Assembly (NCBI GenBank): GCA_964057225.1
Contig: OZ059897.1
Span: 2,232,001 to 2,296,000 of the forward strand
Direction: 5' to 3'
DNA from: Auanema rhodensis
Lineage: Eukaryota; Nematoda; Chromadorea; Rhabditida; Rhabditidae
Length of the DNA: 64,000 bases
In this document: positions 50,578-61,467 of the stretch, piece by piece
How the letters are laid out: every line of letters starts with the position of its first letter
Position numbering within the stretch: position 1 is the stretch's first letter
The notes under the pieces: generated by a model
Seen by the model: the letters and a program-made list of their open reading frames with translations, nothing else
What the model was told of the DNA's origin: nothing
The model's database searches: none
Program-made: the position numbers and the translations under genes

Positions 50578-52684
50578 ATGTACCGAGATATCAACTGATA
50601 TAGGTTCACACTTATATCCTCGATTTTCACCCTGAAGAAATGATTTTTTCGTTGAAAAACATTGTCCATCGTCTTCGTCATGAAAAAAGGAATCTAAAAA
50701 CATATACTTTTTGTGAAATTATTCAGAAAATTTTCGGGAAAATTTTTGTCAAAATGTTTTTGGAAGCAATGTTGAGTGTACATGGGAACTCAGCATACAC
50801 TAATGCATTATTTTTCAAACGATAATAACTAATTTTTGTATAGAGCGTTTCTTAATGTAGTAAAGTGCATTCGATGCGGATTTTTAAGCTGTGTCGATCT
50901 GTGTTATCAGATTTGAGTTAGCTTAAAAATGCACCGAGATATCAACTGATATATGTTCACACTTATATCCTCGATTTTCACCCTGAAGAAATGATTTTTT
51001 CGTTGAAAAAACATTGTCCATCGTCTTTGCCTTGAAAAAAGGAATCTAAAAACATCTACTTTTTGTGAAATTATTCAGAAATTTTTCGGGAAAATTTTTG
51101 TCAAAATGTTTTTGGAAGCAATGTTGAGTGTACATGGGAACTCAACATACACTAATGCATTATTTTTCAAACGATCATAACTTATTTTTGTATAGAGCGT
51201 TTCTCAATGTAGTATAGTGCATTCGATGCGGATTTTTAAGCTGCGTCGATCTGTGTTATCAGATTTGAGTTAAATTAAAAATGCACCGAGATATCAACTG
51301 ATATAGGTTCACACTTATATCCTCGATTTTCACCCTGAAGAATTTATTTTTTCGTTGAATAACATTGTCCATCGTCTTCGCCTTGAAAGAAGGAATCTAA
51401 AAACATCTACTTTTTGTGAAATTATTCAGAAATTTTTCGGGAAAATTTTTGTCAAAATGTTTTTGGAAGCAATGTTGAGTGTACATGGGAACTCAACATA
51501 CACTAATGCATTATTTTTCAAACGATCATAACTTATTTTTGTATAGAGCGTTTCTCAATGTAGTATAGTGCATTCGATGCGGATTTTTAAGCTGCGTCGA
51601 TCTGTGTTATCAGATTTGAGTTAACTTAAAAATGCACCGAGATATCAACTGATATAGGTTCACACTTATATCCTCGATTTTCACCCTGAAGAAATGATTT
51701 TTTCGTTGAAAAACATTGTCCATCGTCTTCGTCATGAAAAAAGGAATCTAAAAACATATACTTTTTGTGAAATTATTCAGAAAATTTTCGGGAAAATTTT
51801 TGTCAAAATGTTTTTGGAAGCAATGTTGAGTGTACATGGGAACTCAACATACACTAATGCATTATTTTTCAAACGATCATAACTTATTTTTGTATAGAGC
51901 GTTTCTCAATGTAGTATAGTGCATTCGATGCGGATTTTTAAGCTGCGTCGATCTGTGTTATCAGATTTGAGTTAACTTAAAAATGCACCGAGATATCAAC
52001 TGATATAGGTTCACACTTATATCCTCGATTTTCACCCTGAAGAATTTATTTTTTCGTTGAATAACATTGTCCATCGTCTTCGCCTTGGAAGAAGGAATCT
52101 AAAAACATCTACTTTTTGTGAAATTATTCAGAAATTTTTCGGGAAAATTTTTGTCAAAATGTTTTTGGAAGCAATGTTGAGTGTACATGGGAACTCAACA
52201 TACACTAATGCATTATTTTTCAAACGATCATAACTTATTTTTGTATAGAGCGTTTCTCAATGTAGTATAGTGCATTCGATGCGGATTTTTAAGCTGCGTC
52301 GATCTGTGTTATCAGATTTGAGTTAACTAAAAAATGCACCGAGATATCAACTGATATAGGTTCACACTTATATCCTCGATTTTCACCCTGAAGAAATGAT
52401 TTTTTCGTTGAAAAACATTGTCCATCGTCTTCGTCATGAAAAAAGGAATCTAAAAACATATACTTTTTGTGAAATTATTCAGAAAATTTTCGGGAAAATT
52501 TTTGTCAAAATGTTTTTGGAAGCAATGTTGAGTGTACATGGGAACTCAACATACACTAATGCATTATTTTTCAAACGATCATAACTTATTTTTGTATAGA
52601 GCGTTTCTCAATGTAGTATAGTGCATTCGATGCGGATTTTTAAGCTGCGTCGATCTGTGTTATCAGATTTGAGTTAGCTTAAAA
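50578..52684 (+). repeat. Monomers 145-150: long HOR, copy 3 (6 monomers kept)
   Basis: Hy3, P4b, Q4b, Hy4b, Q4b with CTTGGAAG, Hy4a, starting at 50578, 50929, 51281, 51632, 51983 and 52334. This 2107-bp run lines up unit by unit with 44961-47067, 5617 bp upstream, and includes the diagnostic CTTGGAAG. The differences I noticed are GTTTCTTAATG for GTTTTTTAATG, GAGTTAAATT near 51270 and GAGTTAACTAAAA near 52325. After 52684 the order departs from the long HOR and enters the CAACAGATAT family, so this copy was truncated by rearrangement. Confidence 0.9.
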
Positions 52685-55600
52685 ATGCACCGAGATATCA
52701 ACTGATATAGGTTCACACTTATATCCTCGATTTTCACCCTGAAGAAATGATTTTTTCGTTGAAAAACATTGTCCATCGTCTTCGTCATGAAAAAAGGAAT
52801 CTAAAAACATCTACTTTTTGTGAAATTATTCAGAAAATTTTCGGGAAAATTTTTGTCAAAATGTTTTTGGAAGCAATGTTGAGTGTACATGGGAACTCAA
52901 CATACACTAATGCATTATTTTTCAAACGATCATAACTAATTTTTGTAAATAGCGTTTCTCAAGGTAGTATAGTGCATTCGATGCGGATTTTTAAGCTGCA
53001 TCGATCTGTGTTATCAGATTTGAGCTAGCTTAAAAATGCACCGAGATATCAACAGATATATGTTCACACTTATATCCTCGATTTTCACCCTGAAGAAATG
53101 ATTTTTTTGTTGAAAAAACATTGTCCATCGTCTTTGCCTTGAAAAAAGGAATCTAAAAACATCTACTTTTTGTGAAATTATTTAGAAATTTTTCGGGAAA
53201 ATTTTTGTCAAAATGTTTTTGGAAGCAATGTTGAGTGTACATGGGAACTCAACATACACTAATGCATTATTTTTCAAACGATAATAACTAATTTTTGTAT
53301 AGAGCGTTTCTTAATGTAGTAAAGTGCATTCGATGCGGATTTTTAAGCTGCGTCGATCTGTGTTATCAGATTTGAGTTAGCTTAAAAATGCACCGAGATA
53401 TCAACTGATATATGTTCACACTTATATCCTCGATTTTCACCCTGAAGAAATGATTTTTTCGTTGATAAAACATTGTCCATCGTCTTTGCCTTGAAAAAAG
53501 GAATCTAAAAACATCTACTTTTTGTGAAATTATTTAGAAATTTTTCGGGAAAATTTTTGTCAAAATGTTTTTGGAAGCAATGTTGAGTGTACATGGGAAC
53601 TCAACATACACTAATGCATTATTTTTCAAACGATAATAACTAATTTTTGTATAGAGCGTTTCTTAATGTAGTAAAGTGCATTCGATGCGGATTTTTAAGC
53701 TGCGTCGATCTGTGTTATCAGATTTGAGTTAGCTTAAAAATGCACCGAGATATCAACAGATATATGTTCACACTTATATCCTCGATTTTCACCCTGAAGA
53801 AATGATTTTTTCGTTGAAAAAACATTGTCCATCGTCTTTGCCTTGAAAAAAGGAATCTAAAAACATCTACTTTTTGTGAAATTATTTAGAAATTTTTCGG
53901 GAAAATTTTTGTCAAAATGTTTTTGGAAGCAATGTTGAGTGTACATGGGAACTCAACATACACTAATGCATTATTTTTCAAACGATCATAACTTATTTTT
54001 GTATAGAGCGTTTCTCAATGTAGTATAGTGCATTCGATGCGGATTTTTAAGCTGCGTCGATCTGTGTTATCAGATTTGAGTTAACTTAAAAATGCACCGA
54101 GATATCAACTGATATAGGTTCACACTTATATCCTCGATTTTCACCCTGAAGAATTTATTTTTTCGTTGAATAACATTGTCCATCGTCTTCGCCTTGAAAG
54201 AAGGAATCTAAAAACATCTACTTTTTGTGAAATTATTCAGAAATTTTTCGGGAAAATTTTTGTCAAAATGTTTTTGGAAGCAATGTTGAGTGTACATGGG
54301 AACTCAACATACACTAATGCATTATTTTTCAAACGATCATAACTTATTTTTGTATAGAGCGTTTCTCAATGTAGTATAGTGCATTCGATGCGGATTTTTA
54401 AGCTGCGTCGATCTGTGTTATCAGATTTGAGTTAACTTAAAAATGCACCGAGATATCAACTGATATAGGTTCACACTTATATCCTCGATTTTCACCCTGA
54501 AGAAATGATTTTTTCGTTGAAAAACATTGTCCATCGTCTTCGTCATGAAAAAAGGAATCTAAAAACATATACTTTTTGTGAAATTATTCAGAAAATTTTC
54601 GGGAAAATTTTTGTCAAAATGTTTTTGGAAGCAATGTTGAGTGTACATGGGAACTCAACATACACTAATGCATTATTTTTCAAACGATCATAACTTATTT
54701 TTGTATAGAGCGTTTTTCAATGTAGTATAGTGCATTCGATGCGGATTTTTAAGCTGCGTCGATCTGTGTTATCAGATTTGAGTTAGCTTAAAAATGCACC
54801 GAGATATCAACTGATATAGGTTCACACTTATATCCTCGATTTTCACCCTGAAGAAATGATTTTTTCGTTGAAAAACATTGTCCATCGTCTTCGTCATGAA
54901 AAAAGGAATCTAAAAACATCTACTTTTTGTGAAATTATTCAGAAAATTTTCGGGAAAATTTTTGTCAAAATGTTTTTGGAAGCAATGTTGAGTGTACATG
55001 GGAACTCAACATACACTAATGCATTATTTTTCAAACGATCATAACTAATTTTTGTAAATAGCGTTTCTCAAGGTAGTATAGTGCATTCGATGCGGATTTT
55101 TAAGCTGCGTCGATCTGTGTTATCAGATTTGAGCTAGCTTAAAAATGCACCGAGATATCAACAGATATATGTTCACACTTATATCCTCGATTTTCACCCT
55201 GAAGAAATGATTTTTTCGTTGAAAAAACATTGTCCATCGTCTTTGCCTTGAAAAAAGGAATCTGAAAACATCTACTTTTTGTGAAATTATTTAGAAATTT
55301 TTCGGGAAAATTTTTGTCAAAATGTTTTTGGAAGCAATGTTGAGTGTACATGGGAACTCAACATACACTAATGCATTATTTTTCAAACGATAATAACTAA
55401 TTTTTGTATAGAGCGTTTCTTAATGTAGTAAAGTGCATTCGATGCGGATTTTTAAGCTGCGTCGATCTGTGTTATCAGATTTGAGTTAGCTTAAAAATGC
55501 ACCGAGATATCAACTGATATATGTTCACACTTATATCCTCGATTTTCACCCTGAAGAAATGATTTTTTCGTTGAAAAAACATTGTCCATCGTCTTTGCCT

Positions 55601-55848
55601 TGAAAAAAGGAATCTAAAAACATCTACTTTTTGTGAAATTATTTAGAAATTTTTCGGGAAAATTTTTGTCAAAATGTTTTTGGAAGCAATGTTGAGTGTA
55701 CATGGGAACTCAACATACACTAATGCATTATTTTTCAAACGATAATAACTAATTTTTGTATAGAGCGTTTCTTAATGTAGTAAAGTGCATTCGATGCGGA
55801 TTTTTAAGCTGCGTCGATCTGTGTTATCAGATTTGAGTTAGCTTAAAA
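52685..55848 (+). repeat. Monomers 151-159: CAACAGATAT/GTAAAG hexamer, about 1.5 copies
   Basis: Starts 52685, 53036, 53388, 53740, 54092, 54443, 54794, 55145 and 55497. Order: Hs2, P3 (with CAACAGATAT), P3, P4b (with CAACAGATAT), Q4b, Hy4a, then again Hs2, P3, P3. The step is 2109 bp. These P units combine a P 5' module with the CGATAATAAC-GTAAAG end but keep GCTGCGTCG, unlike the older type 3 units with GCTGTGTCG. Hs2-P3-P3-P4b-Q4b also appears at 62170-63928 with an Hy first unit, so the hexamer is dispersed. Private: GTTGATAAAAC near 53465, GCTGCATCG near 52999. The change CAACTGATAT to CAACAGATAT breaks the near-palindrome at unit positions 11-24 and is found only from 47068 onward. Confidence 0.85.
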
Positions 55849-58800
55849 ATGCACCGAGATATCAACAGATATAGGTTCACACTTATATCCTCGATTTTCA
55901 CCCTGAAGAAATGATTTTTTGGTTGAAAAACATTGTCCATCGTCTTCGTCTTGAAAAAAGGAATCTAAAAACATCTACTTTTTGTGAAATTATTTAGAAA
56001 TTTTTCGGGAAAATTTTTGTCAAAATGTTTTTGGAAGCAATGTTGGGTGTACATGGGAACTCAACATACACTAATGCATTATTTTTCAAACGATCATAAC
56101 TAATTTTTGTATAAAGCGTTTCTTAATGTAGTATAGTGCATTCGATGCGGATTTTTAAGCTGCGTCGATCTGTGTTATCAGATTTGAGTTAGCTTAAAAA
56201 TGCACCGAGATATCAACTGATATATGTTCACACTTATATCCTCGATTTTCACCCTGAAGAAATGATTTTTTGGTTGAAAAACATTGTCCATCGTCTTCGT
56301 CTTGAAAAAAGGAATCTAAAAACATCTACTTTTTGTGAAATTATTTAGAAATTTTTCGGGAAAATTTTTGTCAAAATGTTTTTGGAAGCAATGTTGAGTG
56401 TACATGGGAACTCAACATACACTAATGCATTATTTTTCAAACGATAATAACTAATTTTTGTATAGAGCGTTTCTCAAGGTAGTATAGTGCATTCGATGCG
56501 GATTTTTAAGCTGCGTCGATCTGTGTTATCAGATTTGAGCTAGCTTAAAAATGCACCGAGATATCAACTGATATATGTTCACACTTATATCCTCGATTTT
56601 CACCCTGAAGAAATGATTTTTTGGTTGAAAAACATTGTCCATCGTCTTCGTCTTAAAAAAAGGAATCTAAAAACATCTACTTTTTGTGAAATTATTTAGA
56701 AATTTTTCGGGAAAATTTTTGTCAAAATGTTTTTGGAAGCAATGTTGGGTGTACATGGGAACTCAACATACACTAATGCATTATTTTTCAAACGATAATA
56801 ACTAATTTTTGTATAGAGCGTTTCTTAATGTAGTAAAGTGCATTCGATGCGGATTTTTAAGCTGCGTCGATCTGTGTTATCAGATTTGAGTTAGCTTAAA
56901 AATGCACCGAGATATCAACTGATATATGTTCACACTTATATCCTCGATTTTCACCCTGAAGAAATGATTTTTTGGTTGAAAAACATTGTCCATCGTCTTT
57001 GCCTTGAAAAAAGGAATCTAAAAACATCTACTTTTTGTGAAATTATTTAGAAATTTTTCGGGAAAATTTTTGTCAAAATGTTTTTGGAAGCAATGTTGGG
57101 TGTACATGGGAACTCAACATACACTAATGCATTATTTTTCAAACGATAATAACTAATTTTTGTATAGAGCGTTTCTTAATGTAGTAAAGTGCATTCGATG
57201 CGGATTTTTAAGCTGCGTCGATCTGTGTTATCAGATTTGAGCTAGCTTAAAAATGCACCGAGATATCAACTGATATATGTTCACACTTATATCCTCGATT
57301 TTCACCCTGAAGAAATGATTTTTTGGTTGAAAAACATTGTCCATCGTCTTCGTCTTGAAAAAAGGAATCTAAAAACATCTACTTTTTGTGAAATTATTTA
57401 GAAATTTTTCGGGAAAATTTTTGTCAAAATGTTTTTGGAAGCAATGTTGAGTGTACATGGGAACTCAACATACACTAATGCATTATTTTTCAAACGATAA
57501 TAACTAATTTTTGTATAGAGCGTTTCTTAATGTAGTAAAGTGCATTCGATGCGGATTTTTAAGCTGCGTCGATCTGTGTTATCAGATTTGAGTTAGCTTA
57601 AAAATGCACCGAGATATCAACTGATATATGTTCACACTTATATCCTCGATTTTCACCCTGAAGAAATGATTTTTTGGTTGAAAAACATTGTCCATCGTCT
57701 TTGCCTTGAAAAAAGGAATCTAAAAACCTCTACTTTCTGTGAAATTATTTAGAAATTTTTCGGGAAAATTTTTGTCAAAATGTTTTTGGAAGCAATGTTG
57801 GGTGTACATGGGAACTCAACATACACTAATGCATTATTTTTCAAACGATAACAACTAATTTTTGTATAGAGCGTTTCTTAATGTAGTAAAGTGCATTCGA
57901 TGCGGATTTTTAAGCTGCGTCGATCTGTGTTATCAGATTTGAGCTAGCTTAAAAATGCACCGAGATATCAACTGATATATGTTCACACTTATATCCTCGA
58001 TTTTCACCCTGAAGAAATGATTTTTTGGTTGAAAAACATTGTCCATCGTCTTCGTCTTGAAAAAAGGAATCTAAAAACATCTACTTTTTGTGAAATTATT
58101 TAGAAATTTTTCGGGAAAATTTTTGTCAAAATGTTTTTGGAAGCAATGTTGAGTGTACATGGGAACTCAACATACACTAATGCATTATTTTTCAAACGAT
58201 AATAACTAATTTTTGTATAGAGCGTTTCTTAATGTAGTAAAGTGCATTCGATGCGGATTTTTAAGCTGCGTCGATCTGTGTTATCAGATTTGAGTTAGCT
58301 TAAAAATGCACCGAGATATCAACTGATATATGTTCACACTTATATCCTCGATTTTCACCCTGAAGAAATGATTTTTTCGTTGAAAAAACATTGTCCATCG
58401 TCTTTGCCTTGAAAAAAGGAATCTAAAAACATCTACTTTTTGTGAAATTATTTAGAAATTTTTCGGGAAAATTTTTGTCAAAATGTTTTTGGAAGCAATG
58501 TTGAGTGTACATGGGAACTCAACATACACTAATGCATTATTTTTCAAACGATAATAACTAATTTTTGTATAGAGCGTTTCTTAATGTAGTAAAGTGCATT
58601 CGATGCGGATTTTTAAGCTGCGTCGATCTGTGTTATCAGATTTGAGTTAGCTTAAAAATGCACCGAGATATCAACAGATATATGTTCACACTTATATCCT
58701 CGATTTTCACCCTGAAGAAATGATTTTTTGGTTGAAAAACATTGTCCATCGTCTTCGTCTTGAAAAAAGGAATCTAAAAACATCTACTTTTTGTGAAATT

Positions 58801-61467
58801 ATTTAGAAATTTTTCGGGAAAATTTTTGTCAAAATGTTTTTGGAAGCAATGTTGGGTGTACATGGGAACTCAACATACACTAATGCATTATTTTTCAAAC
58901 GATCATAACTAATTTTTGTATAAAGCGTTTCTTAATGTAGTATAGTGCATTCGATGCGGATTTTTAAGCTGCGTCGATCTGTGTTATCAGATTTGAGTTA
59001 GCTTAAAAATGCACCGAGATATCAACTGATATATGTTCACACTTATATCCTCGATTTTCACCCTGAAGAAATGATTTTTTGGTTGAAAAACATTGTCCAT
59101 CGTCTTCGTCTTGAAAAAAGGAATCTAAAAACATCTACTTTTTGTGAAATTATTTAGAAATTTTTCGGGAAAATTTTTGTCAAAATGTTTTTGGAAGCAA
59201 TGTTGAGTGTACATGGGAACTCAACATACACTAATGCATTATTTTTCAAACGATAATAACTAATTTTTGTATGGAGCGTTTCTCAAGGTAGTATAGTGCA
59301 TTCGATGCGGATTTTTAAGCTGCGTCGATCTGTGTTATCAGATTTGAGCTAGCTTAAAAATGCACCGAGATATCAACTGATATATGTTCACACTTATATC
59401 CTCGATTTTCACCCTGAAGAAATGATTTTTTGGTTGAAAAACATTGTCCATCGTCTTTGCCTTGAAAAAAGGAATCTAAAAACCTCTACTTTCTGTGAAA
59501 TTATTTAGAAATTTTTCGGGAAAATTTTTGTCAAAATGTTTTTGGAAGCAATGTTGGGTGTACATGGGAACTCAACATACACTAATGCATTATTTTTCAA
59601 ACGATAATAACTAATTTTTGTATAGAGCGTTTCTTAATGTAGTAAAGTGCATTCGATGCGGATTTTTAAGCTGCGTCGATCTGTGTTATCAGATTTGAGT
59701 TAGCTTAAAAATGCACCGAGATATCAACAGATATATGTTCACACTTATATCCTCGATTTTCACCCTGAAGAAATGATTTTTTCGTTGGAAAAACATTGTC
59801 CATCGTCTTTGCCTTGAAAAAAGGAATCTAAAAACATCTACTTTTTGTGAAATTATTTAGAAATTTTTCGGGAAAATTTTTGTCAAAATGTTTTTGGAAG
59901 CAATGTTGAGTGTACATGGGAACTCAACATACACTAATGCATTATTTTTCAAACGATAATAACTAATTTTTGTATAGAGCGTTTCTTAATGTAGTATAGT
60001 GCATTCGATGCGGATTTTTAAGCTGCGTCGATCTGTGTGATCAGATTTGAGTTAGCTTAAAAATGCACCGAGATATCAACTGATATATGTTCACACTTAT
60101 ATCCTCGATTTTCACCCTGAAGAAATGATTTTTTCGTTGAAAAAACATTGTCCATCGTCTTTGCCTTGAAAAAAGGAATCTAAAAACATCTACTTTTTGT
60201 GAAATTATTTAGAAATTTTTCGGGAAAATTTTTGTCAAAATGTTTTTGGAAGCAATGTTGAGTGTACATGGGAACTCAACATACACTAATGCATTATTTT
60301 TCAAACGATAATAACTAATTTTTGTATAGAGCGTTTCTTAATGTAGTAAAGTGCATTCGATGCGGATTTTTAAGCTGCGTCGATCTGTGTTATCAGATTT
60401 GAGTTAGCTTAAAAATGCACCGAGATATCAACAGATATATGTTCACACTTATATCCTCGATTTTCACCCTGAAGAACTGATTTTTTGGTTGAAAAACATT
60501 GTCCATCGTCTTCGTCTTGAAAAAAGGAATCTAAAAACATCTACTTTTTGTGAAATTATTTAGAAATTTTTCGGGAAAATTTTTGTCAAAATGTTTTTGG
60601 AAGCAATGTTGGGTGTACATGGGAACTCAACATACACTAATGCATTATTTTTCAAACGATCATAACTAATTTTTGTATAAAGCGTTTCTTAATGTAGTAT
60701 AGTGCATTCGATGCGGATTTTTAAGCTGCGTCGATCTGTGTTATCAGATTTGAGTTAGCTTAAAAATGCACCGAGATATCAACTGATATATGTTCACACT
60801 TATATCCTCGATTTTCACCCTGAAGAAATGATTTTTTGGTTGAAAAACATTGTCCATCGTCTTCGTCTTGAAAAAAGGAATCTAAAAACATCTACTTTTT
60901 GTGAAATTATTTAGAAATTTTTCGGGAAAATTTTTGTCAAAATGTTTTTGGAAGCAATGTTGAGTGTACATGGGAACTCAACATACACTAATGCATTATT
61001 TTTCAAACGATAATAACTAATTTTTGTATGGAGCGTTTCTCAAGGTAGTATAGTGCATTCGATGCGGATTTTTAAGCTGCGTCGATCTGTGTTATCAGAT
61101 TTGAGCTAGCTTAAAAATGCACCGAGATATCAACTGATATATGTTCACACTTATATCCTCGATTTTCACCCTGAAGAAATGATTTTTTGGTTGAAAAACA
61201 TTGTCCATCGTCTTCGTCTTGAAAAAAGGAATCTAAAAACATCTACTTTTTGTGAAATTATTTAGAAATTTTTCGGGAAAATTTTTGTCAAAATGTTTTT
61301 GGAAGCAATGTTGGGTGTACATGGGAACTCAACATACACTAATGCATTATTTTTCAAACGATCATAACTAATTTTTGTATAAAGCGTTTCTTAATGTAGT
61401 ATAGTGCATTCGATGCGGATTTTTAAGCTGCGTCGATCTGTGTTATCAGATTTGAGTTAGCTTGAAA
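55849..61467 (+). repeat. Monomers 160-175: W-rich block with dimer and pentamer repeats
   Basis: Starts 55849, 56200, 56551, 56902, 57253, 57604, 57955, 58306, 58658, 59009, 59360, 59711, 60063, 60415, 60766 and 61117. Units 160-166 are seven consecutive W-type monomers, the longest single-type run here. Within it the pair (W with TTTGCC and GGGTGTA, then W with TTCGTC and GAGTGTA) repeats as a 702-bp dimer at 56902 and 57604. Units 168-169 and 173-174 are a pentamer step apart (1757 bp) and share TATGGAGCG (near 59270 and 61026). Units 165 and 170 share AAACCTCTACTTTCTG. Most units end with GTAAAG, even on W 5' modules, so this end type has spread across backgrounds. Private: GTGTGATCAG near 60037, GAAGAACTGA near 60474. 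Confidence 0.85.

Noticed and set aside
6034-55044. Dozens of near-identical 61-76-codon plus-strand open frames beginning MIFSLKN or MIFWLKN
   Set aside because: They recur at multiples of the monomer length and simply reflect the repeat. Other monomers break the frame by TTTAG for TTCAG, by the sixth A, or by losing the ATG (GAATTTATT). Differences between copies show no sign of codon-level constraint.
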